From: Deltaproteobacteria bacterium
GTDB taxonomy: Bacteria; Desulfobacterota; Syntrophia; Syntrophales; Smithellaceae
Assembly (NCBI GenBank): GCA_025361065.1
Contig: JANYAY010000144.1
Location: forward strand, 1-36,432
Length of the DNA stretch: 36,432 bases
Direction of reading: 5' to 3'
Part shown: piece after piece, positions 7,365 to 16,171 of the stretch
Numbering within the stretch: position 1 is the first letter of the stretch
How the letters are laid out: each line of letters opens with the position of its first letter
Notes under the pieces: generated by a model
Seen by the model: only the letters and a program-made list of their open reading frames with translations
The model's database searches: none
Told to the model about the DNA's origin: nothing
Program-made: the position numbers and the translations under genes

Positions 7365-10022
7365 ATGGCAACAAGAGAGTTGAGCAAAGCATTTGAACCG
7401 CAGGAAACAGAAAAGAAATTATACGACTACTGGATGCGAAATTCGCTATTCCATGCCCAGGACAAGAGCGAGGCCAAGGCTTTTTCCATCGTGATTCCGC
7501 CTCCCAACGTAACCGGAATGCTGCACATGGGGCATGCCTTAAACAATACGCTGCAGGATGTAATTATCCGCTTCAAAAGAATGCAAGGCTACAATACTCT
7601 CTGGATGCCGGGAATGGATCATGCGGGGATAGCCACCCAGAATGTTGTCGAGCAGGAGTTGGCCAAAGAAGGAAAATCGCGCCATGATTTAGGGCGGGAA
7701 AAATTTGTGGCCCGGGTTTGGGATTGGAAGGAAAAATACGGCGGCGTCATTATTAATCAACTTAAACGACTGGGGTGTTCCTGTGATTGGGAGCGCGAGC
7801 GTTTCACAATGGATGAAGGCCTGTCCAAGGCGGTACGGGAAGTATTTGTGAAGCTTTATAATGACGGTATGATTTATCAGGGCGATTATATTGTCAACTG
7901 GTGTCCGCGCTGCCACACAGCTATTTCTGATTTAGAAGTGGAATTTAAGCCCGATCAGAGTTTCCTCTGGGATATCCGTTATCCTTTTGCTGACGGCAAA
8001 GGGGAAATAATTGTGGCCACCACCCGTCCGGAAACCATGCTCGGCGATACTGCTGTAGCCGTTAATCCCAATGACGACAGATACAAGGATGTAGTAGGTA
8101 AATATGTTATTCTACCTCTGGTTAACAAGAAAATCCCGATCATTGCCGATGATTATGTCACAACCGATTTCGGCTCCGGCGCAGTCAAAATTACCCCGGC
8201 TTCCGACCCGAACGACTTTGCCATGGCTTCCCGGCACAATTTGGAAATAATATCGGTTATTGACAGCCAGGGCAACATTAATGAACTCGGAGGAGTTTAT
8301 AAAGGCCTTGATCGCTATGCAGCCCGCGATAAAATTATCGCCGATCTGGAGCAGGGCGGTTATCTCGTTAAAACTGAGCCTTACGCCCATAGTGTCGGCC
8401 AGTGCTACCGCTGCAAAACAGACATTGAGCCGATGGTTTCCAAACAGTGGTTTGTGAAGATCAAGCCGCTCGCCAAACAGGCAATTGCGGCGGTCGTTAA
8501 AGGAAAGACAAGGATTGTTCCCGGCACCTGGGAGGCCACATATTTTGAGTGGATGAACAACATCCGTGACTGGTGCATTTCCCGGCAGCTATGGTGGGGG
8601 CACCGCATTCCCGTCTGGTATTGCGGCGGTTGCGGTAAAGTTATTGTATCCACGATTGATCCCGATAAATGTCCGGATTGCGGCGGGACGTCTTTAAAGC
8701 AGGATGAAGATGTGCTCGATACCTGGTTCAGTTCCGCACTCTGGCCCTTTTCCACATTAGGCTGGCCTAATAAAACCAAAGCACTGAAAACATTTTACCC
8801 GACTTCATTGCTCATTACCGGCTTCGATATCCTTTTCTTCTGGGTTGCCCGGATGATGATGATGGGAATATATGTAATGAAAGAAGTCCCCTTTAAGGAT
8901 GTTTACCTGCATGCCCTGGTCCGCGACGAAAAGGGCGAGAAGATGAGCAAATCCAAGGGCAATAGTATTGATCCGCTGGTGATGATCGATAAATACGGCA
9001 CCGATGCTTTTCGTTTTACGCTGGCGGCTTACACTGCTCAGGGGCGCGATGTCCGCATGTCTCCCGAGAGAATTGAAGGCTATAAATTTTTTGTCAACAA
9101 AATCTGGAATGCCTCTAAACTGACATTTGCTAATCTGGAAGACTACGATGAGAAAAGCAGCGCGCAGGCGGTGGACTCTCTTTCCGACAAGTGGATTAAA
9201 GCAAGGCTCAACCGCGCTATCGAAGAAGTTACGCACAGTCTGGATGAATATCATTTCAATGATGCCGCTGCTACCATTTATCGCTTTATCTGGCATGAAT
9301 TCTGCGACTGGTATCTGGAATTGAGCAAGCCCGCGTTCTATGGCAAACTCAGCCCGGAACAAAGATTCGCGACGCAGCGGACACTGCAGGACGTATTTAA
9401 AAATATGCTGCTGCTTTTGCACCCCTTTATGCCCTTTGTTACCGAAGAACTCTGGCAGGTGTTAAATAAGAGCGATGAAAAATCGATTATGGTCACTTCT
9501 TTTCCGGTTCCGGATATTGCCCGGGAAGATGCCGCCGCCGAAAAAGAAATGGAAGTTGTGATGAATATCATCACCAGTATCCGCAATATTCGCGGCGAAA
9601 TGCAAATACCGCCTTCCCGCAAGTTGGATGTACTTATTTCCGTTCCCGACTTGCAAACCAAAAGCATTGTCGAAGCAGGAAATAATTATATCATCAATCT
9701 GGCTAATCTGGAGAGCGTAGTTGTAGAAGTAAAATTGGCCGAGCCCAAAGGAGTGGCAACAGGTGTAGTCGGACCATTACTGATTTTTGTTCCGCTCACC
9801 GGGATTGTGGATATCGCCGGTGAAAAAGCGCGTCTGCAAAAAGAAATTGACAAGGTGCAAAAAGATTTGGATCAGTGTTCCCGGAAGCTGGCTAATCGTG
9901 ATTTCCGTGAAAAGGCGGCCGAAGCTGCCATCAAAAAGGAAGAAGATAAATTAAAAGAATCTCAGGATCGCCATGCTGCTTTGCAGAAGGCGTTGAATAA
10001 GCTCAAAGAAATTCAGGCGTAA
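7365..10022 (+). CDS. valS: Valyl-tRNA synthetase
   Basis: The protein has 885 residues. It attaches valine to tRNA-Val in the cytoplasm. Class I signatures are PPPNVTGMLHMGHALN with HMGH at 54-57, and GEKMSKSKGNS with KMSKS at 526-530. The editing (CP1) domain includes TTRPETMLGDTAVAVNP. A zinc-binding-like insert WYCGGCGKV...CPDCGG, the WFSSALWPFSTLGWP block and a C-terminal tRNA-arm coiled coil (from ~815, EKARLQKEIDKVQKDLDQ) complete the normal ValRS architecture. No T-box leader is visible upstream. The gene appears to be transcribed alone, from somewhere in the 135 bp after the terminator. Confidence 0.97.
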   Translation: MATRELSKAFEPQETEKKLYDYWMRNSLFHAQDKSEAKAFSIVIPPPNVTGMLHMGHALNNTLQDVIIRFKRMQGYNTLWMPGMDHAGIATQNVVEQELAKEGKSRHDLGREKFVARVWDWKEKYGGVIINQLKRLGCSCDWERERFTMDEGLSKAVREVFVKLYNDGMIYQGDYIVNWCPRCHTAISDLEVEFKPDQSFLWDIRYPFADGKGEIIVATTRPETMLGDTAVAVNPNDDRYKDVVGKYVILPLVNKKIPIIADDYVTTDFGSGAVKITPASDPNDFAMASRHNLEIISVIDSQGNINELGGVYKGLDRYAARDKIIADLEQGGYLVKTEPYAHSVGQCYRCKTDIEPMVSKQWFVKIKPLAKQAIAAVVKGKTRIVPGTWEATYFEWMNNIRDWCISRQLWWGHRIPVWYCGGCGKVIVSTIDPDKCPDCGGTSLKQDEDVLDTWFSSALWPFSTLGWPNKTKALKTFYPTSLLITGFDILFFWVARMMMMGIYVMKEVPFKDVYLHALVRDEKGEKMSKSKGNSIDPLVMIDKYGTDAFRFTLAAYTAQGRDVRMSPERIEGYKFFVNKIWNASKLTFANLEDYDEKSSAQAVDSLSDKWIKARLNRAIEEVTHSLDEYHFNDAAATIYRFIWHEFCDWYLELSKPAFYGKLSPEQRFATQRTLQDVFKNMLLLLHPFMPFVTEELWQVLNKSDEKSIMVTSFPVPDIAREDAAAEKEMEVVMNIITSIRNIRGEMQIPPSRKLDVLISVPDLQTKSIVEAGNNYIINLANLESVVVEVKLAEPKGVATGVVGPLLIFVPLTGIVDIAGEKARLQKEIDKVQKDLDQCSRKLANRDFREKAAEAAIKKEEDKLKESQDRHAALQKALNKLKEIQA

Positions 10023-10086
10023 CGACACTCGTAAAAAGTCCCCGGCATGCGCCGGACTCTGCATATGCGGAGTATATCCGGCGTAT

Positions 10087-10443
10087 GAGACTGTGTCAAA
10101 ATAGCAAAAGCGCTATAAAAGCAGTCATACCGGTCTTGTGACCTTCAGGTTACGAAAGCCGGTATCCAGACGTCGTCCCGGCGAAAGAGACTGTGTCGTA
10201 ATAGAAATAGTTCTATCAACAGCGTCATGCCGACGAAAATCGGCATCCAGAACATACTGATAATACTGGATTCCGGGTCGCGCTTCGCTTGCCCGGAATG
10301 ACCAAAAAGTAATTGCGACACAGTCTCGAAAGCCGGGAACCAGTTCAACGTTACTGGATTCCCCCGTATCAATTACGGGGCAGGCTCTCCGTATTGCGCT
10401 TCGCTTGTACGGAATGACAAAATGGCGATTACGACACAGTCTC
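10087..10443. mobile_element. MITE-like element, copy 2 (outer, interrupted; target duplication GTAT)
   Basis: The left end is GAGACTGTGTCAAAATAG at 10087 and the right end GGCGATTACGACACAGTCTC finishes at 10443. GTAT is duplicated on both sides (10083-10086 and 10444-10447), and outside it the arms TCCGGC / GCCGGA form a palindrome. The element is split by copy 3 (10187-10327) and also carries a short extra CTTCAGGTTACG-type insert near 10140. It is therefore older than copy 3. Confidence 0.8.
10187..10327. mobile_element. MITE-like element, copy 3 (141 bp, nested in copy 2; target duplication GAAA)
   Basis: Exactly 141 bp, in the opposite orientation to copy 1 and nearly identical to it. 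GAAA flanks both ends (10183-10186, 10328-10331). The target arms outside are a perfect 7-bp palindrome, TCCCGGC / GCCGGGA. The insertion thus fell in the 4-nt loop of a hairpin belonging to copy 2. The remainder of this gene-free stretch (10023-10086 and 10444-10601) holds only further GC-rich hairpins. Confidence 0.85.
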
Positions 10444-10601
10444 GTATGCCGGATGCGCAGCAGCTCTCGCGGCGTACCTTGTAGGGATTGTTCCCTGAAC
10501 AATCCGCAACCAACGGCGCGTTCAGGGAGCGCGCCCTACAACGCCCTCGTGCTCTGGAAAATTATTTTTGTTATTAAGGCTGAAAGTTAGTGAGGAACTG
10601 A

Positions 10602-11432
10602 ATGGTCTCCAGACAAATTCGTAAGATTATTGAGGCAGCGCTTTCCGAAGACATCGGCACGGGCGATGTAACAACTGCCGCCATTATCAACCGCGAGCTC
10701 GCCGGTAGTGCCCAGGCCATTGCCAAAGATGACTTCGTTGTGGCCGGAATTGATATATTCCAGGATGTATTCGTTTTCCTCGATGATCATAGCCGATTTA
10801 ATTTGCCGGTTCACGATGGAGAAACGGTAAAAAAGGGAGACGTCATTGCGGAAATTTCCGGCAGTTTATTTTATATTCTGCAGGCCGAGCGCGTGGCTCT
10901 TAATATTTTCCAGCGGATGTGCGGCATTGCTACCCTGACTCGAAAATATGTTGAAGCCGTAAGCGGCACAAAGGCGAAAATTCTCGATACCCGCAAAACT
11001 ATTCCCGGCCTGCGCCTGCTCGATAAAATGGCTGTGCGCATCGGGGGGGGATTTAATCACCGTATGGGACTATATGACGGTGTTCTGATTAAGGATAATC
11101 ATATTGCCGCCGCCGGCAGTATCGCCGCGGCTGTCGAAGCGCAGCGGCGCAGGCTGCCGCATACTCTGAAAATCGAAGTGGAAACAAAAAATCTGCCGGA
11201 AGTGCAGGCCGCTCTCACTTGCGGCGTGGAGATTATCATGCTCGATAACATGCCTCCCGCGGAAATGAAAAAAGCGGTAGAGCTGGTACGCGGAAGGGCG
11301 CTTATCGAAGCTTCCGGCAATGTCAGTCTGCTCAATGTTGCCGCTATAGCCGCAACCGGGGTAGATTTAATTTCTGTCGGAGAGCTCACTCACTCTGTTC
11401 GTGCTGCCGATATTTCATTAAAGATAAAGTAA
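10602..11432 (+). CDS. nadC: Nicotinate-nucleotide pyrophosphorylase (carboxylating), NadC
   Basis: The protein has 276 residues. It converts quinolinate and PRPP to nicotinate mononucleotide, CO2 and PPi in de novo NAD synthesis. Family motifs are ALSEDIGTGDVTTAAII near the N-terminus, LDTRKTIPGLRLLDK (quinolinate/PRPP site), RIGGGFNHRMGLYDGVLIKD, IEVETKNL, IMLDNM, EASGNVSLLNV and the closing TGVDLISVGELTHS. GAGG at 10592-10595 precedes the ATG. The gene stands alone between a repeat cluster and the CoA-transferase; nadA and nadB are not in the window. Confidence 0.96.
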   Translation: MVSRQIRKIIEAALSEDIGTGDVTTAAIINRELAGSAQAIAKDDFVVAGIDIFQDVFVFLDDHSRFNLPVHDGETVKKGDVIAEISGSLFYILQAERVALNIFQRMCGIATLTRKYVEAVSGTKAKILDTRKTIPGLRLLDKMAVRIGGGFNHRMGLYDGVLIKDNHIAAAGSIAAAVEAQRRRLPHTLKIEVETKNLPEVQAALTCGVEIIMLDNMPPAEMKKAVELVRGRALIEASGNVSLLNVAAIAATGVDLISVGELTHSVRAADISLKIK

Positions 11433-11572
11433 TAAAAGCTATATCGCTCAATAACCTTTGTAATTTCACTTTCCCTTTGCTTCTAAAGCCGCTATTCTCG
11501 GACCATTCGTTTTTGAAATTGAAGTCTTACTGATAAAATATTTATATTCCCGGACGAAAAGGAGACTTGTCT

Positions 11573-13558
11573 ATGCAAAACAATTCTGAAGTCAGTCCAG
11601 CCATATCGTATATTAAGACAAAAATGAAGCGCGGAAAGATCGTATCGGCGGAAGATGCCGTGCGCGTCATCCGGGACGGAGATACCGTAGGCCTCGACGG
11701 TTTTATCGGCTGCTGCGTTCCCGAAGAATTAATCATTGGTCTGGAAAAGCGCTTTCTGGAAACAGGGGAACCGAAAAATCTGACCTTGATTTATGCCTCC
11801 GGCATCGGGAATGGCAAGGATCAGGGTGTTAACCGCCTGGCTCATGAAGGGTTGCTGCGACGTGTTATTGCCGGCCACTGGGGATTGACCCCGAAGCTGC
11901 AGGCACTGGCTCTGAATAATAAAATTGAAGCCTATAATTTCCCCCAGGGTGTTTTAACCCACCTTTTCCGGGACATCGCCGCCAATAATCCCCGAACGAT
12001 TTCGCATGTAGGTCTGGGCACATTTGTGGATCCAAGGAACGGCGGCGGGAAAATTAATTCCCGGACCACCGAGGATTTGATCGAAATTGTTCAGTTCGAC
12101 GGTCGGGATTATCTGGCGTACAAAACATATCCCATCCAGATTGCTCTTTTGCGTGGCACCACGGCCGATATGGACGGCAACATAACTATGGAGAAGGAAG
12201 CCGTAACACTGGAAGTTCTGCCGCTGGCCATGGCGGCAAAAAATTCCGGCGGATTTGTCATTGTCCAGGTCGAAAGGATTGCCGAAAGGGGTGCCTTGAA
12301 TGCCCGACAGGTCAAAATTCCCGGCATTCTGGTTGACTGTGTCGTCGTTGCGAAGCCGGAAAACCACTGGCAGACATATGTGACACCCTATAATGCAGCC
12401 TACAGCTGTGAGTTTAAAATTCCTACGGCGACAGTTGAACCGCTGGTAATGGATGAACGTAAAATAATCGCCCGCAGGGCTGCTTTTGAACTTAAGCCTA
12501 ATATGATCGTCAATCTGGGAATCGGTATGCCCGAAGGAGTTGCCAATGTAGCCAATGAGGAAGGTATCTTCGACTACCTTACACTGACTGCGGAAGCCGG
12601 TTCCATTGGCGGCATTCCCGCCAGCGGCCTGAACTTCGGCGCCTCGACAAACATGGATTGCCTTGTCGATATGCACCAACAGTTCGATTTCTATGACGGC
12701 GGCGGCCTCGACTTGGCCTGCCTGGGCCTGGCCCAGATGGATCAATACGGCAATGTCAATGTCAGTAAATTCGGCCCCAAACTTGCCGGCTGCGGCGGAT
12801 TCATTGATATTACCCAGAATTCCAAAAAAATCGTCTTTGCCGGAACATTTACGGCCGGCGATATTCAGGTGGGGGTTAAAGACGGGAAGCTGCAGATCAA
12901 TAAGGAAGGCGGATATAAAAAATTCGTCAAAGATGTGGAACAGGTGACCTTCAGCGGCAGGAACGCGCAGATCAATAATCGGCAGGTATTTTACGTGACC
13001 GAGCGTTGCGTTTTCACTCTGGCTAAAGATGGTGTCGAACTCATCGAGATAGCTCCCGGAGTGGATCTGGAAAAGGATATTCTCCCCTACATGGATTTTA
13101 AACCGATTATCAGGAAACTCCGCCTGATGGATGAGCGCATTTTCCAACTGCCGCCTATGGGATTGAAGGAAGACTTGCTGACTATTCCGCTGGCGGAGCG
13201 TATGGCCTACGATTCTGCGGCGAACATTCTGTATCTTAATTTCGAAGGTCTTTCCATCCGGACGAAAGAAGATATCGATGGCATTGCGGCGGCAGTGGAA
13301 GATATCTGCAAACCGCTGGGTAAAAAGGTTAAAACCATCGTTAATTATGACAATTTCTCGATTGTCCAGGAGCTCGAAGACGACTATATTAACATGGTCA
13401 AATATGTCGTATCCGAATTTTATACAGACGTTACCCGATACACAACAAGCGCCTTCTTACGCATGAAACTGGGCGATGAATTAAAGAGACGGAATATGGC
13501 GCCTCATATCTTTCAGTCGAAAGAGGAGGCGAAGCGGGCGCTGGGAAAGAAGGACTAA
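11573..13558 (+). CDS. Acyl-CoA:acetate/propionate CoA-transferase, family I, with C-terminal extension
   Basis: The protein has 661 residues. It contains both alpha and beta halves of a family I CoA-transferase (YdiF/propionate CoA-transferase type): the N-terminal half with DGFIGCCVPEELIIGLEKRF and LLRGTTADMDGNITMEKEAV, the C-terminal half with NLGIGMPEGVANVA and TLTAEAGSIGG. Glu341 in the latter is expected to be the residue that forms the glutamyl-CoA intermediate. It moves CoA between short-chain acyl groups and acetate. Relatives end near residue 520-530. Here a further ~120 residues (about 540-661) have a strand-helix pattern resembling a SpoIIAA/STAS-like fold (weak inference). I prefer the ATG at 11573 because AAGGAG (11559-11564) is 8 bp away; the in-frame TTG at 11567 would be too close. 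Exact substrates are not decidable. Confidence 0.88.
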   Translation: MQNNSEVSPAISYIKTKMKRGKIVSAEDAVRVIRDGDTVGLDGFIGCCVPEELIIGLEKRFLETGEPKNLTLIYASGIGNGKDQGVNRLAHEGLLRRVIAGHWGLTPKLQALALNNKIEAYNFPQGVLTHLFRDIAANNPRTISHVGLGTFVDPRNGGGKINSRTTEDLIEIVQFDGRDYLAYKTYPIQIALLRGTTADMDGNITMEKEAVTLEVLPLAMAAKNSGGFVIVQVERIAERGALNARQVKIPGILVDCVVVAKPENHWQTYVTPYNAAYSCEFKIPTATVEPLVMDERKIIARRAAFELKPNMIVNLGIGMPEGVANVANEEGIFDYLTLTAEAGSIGGIPASGLNFGASTNMDCLVDMHQQFDFYDGGGLDLACLGLAQMDQYGNVNVSKFGPKLAGCGGFIDITQNSKKIVFAGTFTAGDIQVGVKDGKLQINKEGGYKKFVKDVEQVTFSGRNAQINNRQVFYVTERCVFTLAKDGVELIEIAPGVDLEKDILPYMDFKPIIRKLRLMDERIFQLPPMGLKEDLLTIPLAERMAYDSAANILYLNFEGLSIRTKEDIDGIAAAVEDICKPLGKKVKTIVNYDNFSIVQELEDDYINMVKYVVSEFYTDVTRYTTSAFLRMKLGDELKRRNMAPHIFQSKEEAKRALGKKD

Positions 13559-13711
13559 AAAACCATCGCAGCGCTACCGATATGCATTAAGGCAACGCAA
13601 AATCCATATTGTAAAATGGCATGATTTGAGCTCCCTGCAATTACAGGGTTGTATTCAATAATTCCAGTCATTCCTGTTATTAAGACAGGAAAATGAATGC
13701 TGCCGGTGGAA
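13559..13711. other. Convergent intergenic spacer with two short hairpins
   Basis: Between the CoA-transferase (plus) and the membrane protein (minus) are two short stem-loops, CCCTGcaattaCAGGG (~13633-13648) and CCTGTtattaagACAGG (~13675-13691). They may end transcription from either side, but lack convincing T-tracts. Confidence 0.3.
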
Positions 13712-14101
13712 TCATTTTCGTGCAACGAGCAAGGGCATAATGGCGAGCAGGCCCAGGCTTAAATAATACACCGCTCCGGAAACAGGATCACGGGTGGAAA
13801 AATAATCGCTGATTGTTAAGCCCCGAAGCCAAAGTACAAGAGAAAATTCAGCGGCAAGCAGAAGTCCCAGCGCAATAAAGCCCATGCCCAGCCGGCTGGA
13901 AAGAGTGAGCGGTAAAGAGAGATGCCGGACTATCCGGCGCGCTGCGAAGAATATGACGGCAATCATGATCGGCATTTCCATAAGCTCAGCCATTCGCGTG
14001 CCGAAATGAGGAACGACCCATAACAAGCGGACAGGTCCGAGAATGAAACCTGCTCCAAATACGGCGATGAAATAAAATATACCGGCTTTCATAATTTTCA
14101 T
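13712..14101 (-). CDS. Small integral membrane protein, unknown function
   Basis: The protein has 129 residues with four hydrophobic segments: ~6-28 (GIFYFIAVFGAGFILGPVRL), ~40-55 (MPIMIAVIFFAARRIV), ~70-92 (GMGFIALGLLLAAEFSLVLW) and ~108-126 (AVYYLSLGLLAIMPLLVARK). I recognise the general type, conserved hypothetical inner-membrane proteins, but no function. It is the last gene of a minus-strand group; the preceding stop of a possible 34-residue ORF is 6 bp upstream, which suggests co-transcription. The start could be the ATG at 14101 or the ATG three codons later. Confidence 0.7.
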   Translation of the reverse strand: MKIMKAGIFYFIAVFGAGFILGPVRLLWVVPHFGTRMAELMEMPIMIAVIFFAARRIVRHLSLPLTLSSRLGMGFIALGLLLAAEFSLVLWLRGLTISDYFSTRDPVSGAVYYLSLGLLAIMPLLVARK

Positions 14102-14107
14102 GAGAGT

Positions 14108-14212
14108 TTACAACCATTCTGCAGGATTGACACCCTGCCGTCCGATAACATAATCTTGCCTCCCGGCATACATCACATCGAGTTCTAAACCGCTTAATTT
14201 CCCGGTATTCAT
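14108..14212 (-). CDS. Possible small protein (34 aa)
   Basis: An ATG at 14212 opens a 34-residue frame (MNTGKLSGLELDVMYAGRQD, then YVIGRQGVNPAEWL) ending in TAA at 14108-14110. It fits tightly between the SdpI-like gene (15 bp upstream) and the membrane protein (6 bp downstream) on the same strand, with a weak purine-rich SD (GAAAGGGAAA). It has no hydrophobic segment. It may be a genuine small protein or the remnant of a longer gene. No known family is recognised. Confidence 0.35.
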   Translation of the reverse strand: MNTGKLSGLELDVMYAGRQDYVIGRQGVNPAEWL

Positions 14213-14227
14213 TTGTTTCCCTTTCTA

Positions 14228-14578
14228 TCAGTTGAGATTCCGAATCCGGATGAAGGTCAGGATTATGGTAATAACCAGGGGGCCTACTAATGCGACCAGG
14301 CTGGATTTGAGAAACTGTTCCGGAGTAAGTTCCGGCAGGGAATACAAAACATTTATGGCGATGGCTGAAACAACACTTGCGAAAACCATTCCCCAGCCGA
14401 AGAATGAATTTGCTTCGTACCATATTTCGTCGTTTCGCAGCGTTTTCGGTGTGCGGAACCCATAGAGGCCATTTCTCGGAACCTTACGCAAGATGAGAGG
14501 AATTGCCAGGAGAACAAAGAGTCCTGTGCAGGCCAGGATGGTAACGAGACCCTTAAAATAGACAGTATGTTCATTCAC
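14228..14578 (-). CDS. SdpI/YhfL-family membrane protein
   Basis: The protein has 116 residues with three membrane spans (~8-28, ~57-78, ~91-110). Between the first and second spans it has GLYGFRTPKTLRNDEIWYEA, matching the GFRT...TL.N...W...N signature of the SdpI family (the immunity protein to the SDP killing peptide in Bacillus is the founding member). Most members outside Bacillus have no proven role. The start is GTG at 14578, preceded by AAGGAG with 8 bp spacing; no upstream ATG fits. It probably heads the three-gene minus-strand group that ends at 13712. Confidence 0.82.
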   Translation of the reverse strand: MNEHTVYFKGLVTILACTGLFVLLAIPLILRKVPRNGLYGFRTPKTLRNDEIWYEANSFFGWGMVFASVVSAIAINVLYSLPELTPEQFLKSSLVALVGPLVITIILTFIRIRNLN

Positions 14579-14620
14579 TGGTGATACTCCTTCTCCTTGG
14601 CTGCAAAATATTGCAAAATA

Positions 14621-15187
14621 TCACTTTACCTTTAAGTTTTTTCCAATATCCCATGCCTTTCCAAGATTTTCGCCGATAGACCAATAGTGATTGTCCGGCA
14701 TTGTTAATGTGAAAGGTTTAATTTTTTTTATGTCCAGTTTATGATCGGTCATGTATTTTTCTTCCGTAAAAACTTCTTTCGGCTCTCCTATGTAAAGAGA
14801 ATTTACCGGCAATTTGACCACGTCATATACCGAACAGGATATACAAACCGGGCATTCTTTAATGAGCGGAGCTTTTTTTGATTCGCCATAGAAAACATTA
14901 AAAAGTTCAGATTTATCGGTTTTACTGCCGGATACCAGTCCACTGTAATCAGTTTTCTCGATGAGCGTGACATCCGGAATATTAATGCTGAACTCGCGAT
15001 TTTCGTCAATTCCTTTATTTGTATGGTGTGGACCTATCGCTATTGCCAAGAGAGGGGGTTTGTAGTTTACCCGGCAAACCCAGCCAACAGCCATGAAATT
15101 TACTTTACCCTCAAAGACGGAGCCTACCAGCACCATCGGCATCGGGTATAAAAAAGCCGCACCGTTTTCAATTTTGATTTTATCCAT
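14621..15187 (-). CDS. Flavin reductase-like FMN-binding protein (flavoredoxin type)
   Basis: The protein has 188 residues. YPMPMVLVGSVFEGKVNFMA, the AVGWVCRVNYKPPLLAIAIG segment, HHTNKGIDENREFSINIPD and FNVFYGESKKAPLIKECPVC are characteristic of the flavin reductase split-barrel family, in the branch that includes flavoredoxin of sulfate reducers. The protein binds FMN and passes electrons; the partner is unknown. Cys residues near 116-121 (CPVCISC) might bind metal or form a disulfide. AAGGAG lies 9 bp before the ATG. It is divergently arranged with birA. A second, distantly similar flavin reductase is at 35683. Confidence 0.85.
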   Translation of the reverse strand: MDKIKIENGAAFLYPMPMVLVGSVFEGKVNFMAVGWVCRVNYKPPLLAIAIGPHHTNKGIDENREFSINIPDVTLIEKTDYSGLVSGSKTDKSELFNVFYGESKKAPLIKECPVCISCSVYDVVKLPVNSLYIGEPKEVFTEEKYMTDHKLDIKKIKPFTLTMPDNHYWSIGENLGKAWDIGKNLKVK

Positions 15188-15346
15188 AGTTTCTAACTCC
15201 TTTTTGCTGATTTATAACTGAGACTGCTTTATTTTAAAGTGAAACTAAAGAGAAAAAAGCCTGTAAATCAGCAGGAAATGAGCTTCCGCCAACTGTTATT
15301 TTATGGTAAGAGAGATGAAAAATCAAGCTGGTAAAATAGAGAAAAA

Positions 15347-16171
15347 ATGGCAAAAGCTCAGGATGATAAATTTCCAGGATTTCCGAGGTCCCTTCTGGAG
15401 AAAAATCTGGCCGGGAAATTAATCGGCCATAAACTTTATTATTTTCCGGAAATTGGTTCGACTAATGATGAAGCATTTCGGCTGGGACAAGAAGGCGCGC
15501 CGGAAGGCACGGTTGTTATTGCCGATAGCCAGATCAAAGGGAGAGGGCGTATGCAGAGGATATGGCATTCACCTGCCGGCTCCAATATCTACACCTCGCT
15601 CATCTTGCGTCCTCATCTGAAAGCGGCCGTAGCGCCGCAAATTTCCCTTGTTGCCGGTGTGGCCGTGGCCGAAACGCTTACGCAATACTGCCCGGATAAG
15701 ATTGAACTCAAGTGGCCCAATGATGTTCTGGTAAATGGCAAAAAAATCTGCGGTATTCTGGCACAAATGAAAACAGCGGCAGAAGAGGTCGATTTTGTGG
15801 TGGTGGGCATAGGTATTAACGTGAACATCGGGAAAAATCAATTTCCGGCAGACATAAGCGATATTGCTACGTCTTTGAGCTTAGAAACAGGGAAGGAAAT
15901 TTCCCGTCAGGATCTGATAATCAATCTGTATGAAAATTTTGCAAAATGGTATAAAAAACTATTGCAAAATGGCTTTGCTGCCATTAAAGAAAAGTGGCTT
16001 AAGATGGCACCGATGATCGGACAGAATGTTCAAATAATGTTTCTCAATGAAAAGGTAATTGGAGAAGCTGTTGATCTTGATGACGACGGTTCTTTAATAA
16101 TTCTCACTGCAAAGAACGAGAAACTGAATATTTCGGCAGGAGACGCAACAATATTGAAAGAGAACAATTGA
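15347..16171 (+). CDS. birA: Biotin--[acetyl-CoA-carboxylase] ligase (class I BirA, no HTH)
   Basis: The protein has 274 residues. It activates biotin with ATP and attaches it to carboxylase/decarboxylase carrier domains. The signature GSTNDEAFRLG (37-47), the biotinyl-AMP loop KGRGRMQRIWHSPAGSNIYT (from 64), KWPNDVLVNGKKICGILAQM and VVVGIGINVN are all present, followed by the small SH3-like C-terminal domain (IGQNVQIMFLNEKVIGEAVD). The ~30 residues before the catalytic domain are too few for the DNA-binding winged helix of E. coli BirA, so it should be a ligase only, not a repressor. The SD is weak. Its stop codon touches a 100-bp repeat. Confidence 0.94.
   Translation: MAKAQDDKFPGFPRSLLEKNLAGKLIGHKLYYFPEIGSTNDEAFRLGQEGAPEGTVVIADSQIKGRGRMQRIWHSPAGSNIYTSLILRPHLKAAVAPQISLVAGVAVAETLTQYCPDKIELKWPNDVLVNGKKICGILAQMKTAAEEVDFVVVGIGINVNIGKNQFPADISDIATSLSLETGKEISRQDLIINLYENFAKWYKKLLQNGFAAIKEKWLKMAPMIGQNVQIMFLNEKVIGEAVDLDDDGSLIILTAKNEKLNISAGDATILKENN

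Noticed and set aside
10087-10443. CRISPR-like array in the repeat cluster
   Set aside because: Repeats are inverted element ends with 4-bp target duplications, not regularly spaced direct repeats, and no cas genes are present.
11567-11572. TTG start for the CoA-transferase two codons before the ATG
   Set aside because: Only 2 bp from the SD; the ATG at 11573 has normal spacing.
11954-13147. Long minus-strand frame opposite the CoA-transferase gene
   Set aside because: It is antisense to a well-supported enzyme, lacks family motifs and is Ile/His/Asn-rich as expected for a shadow frame.
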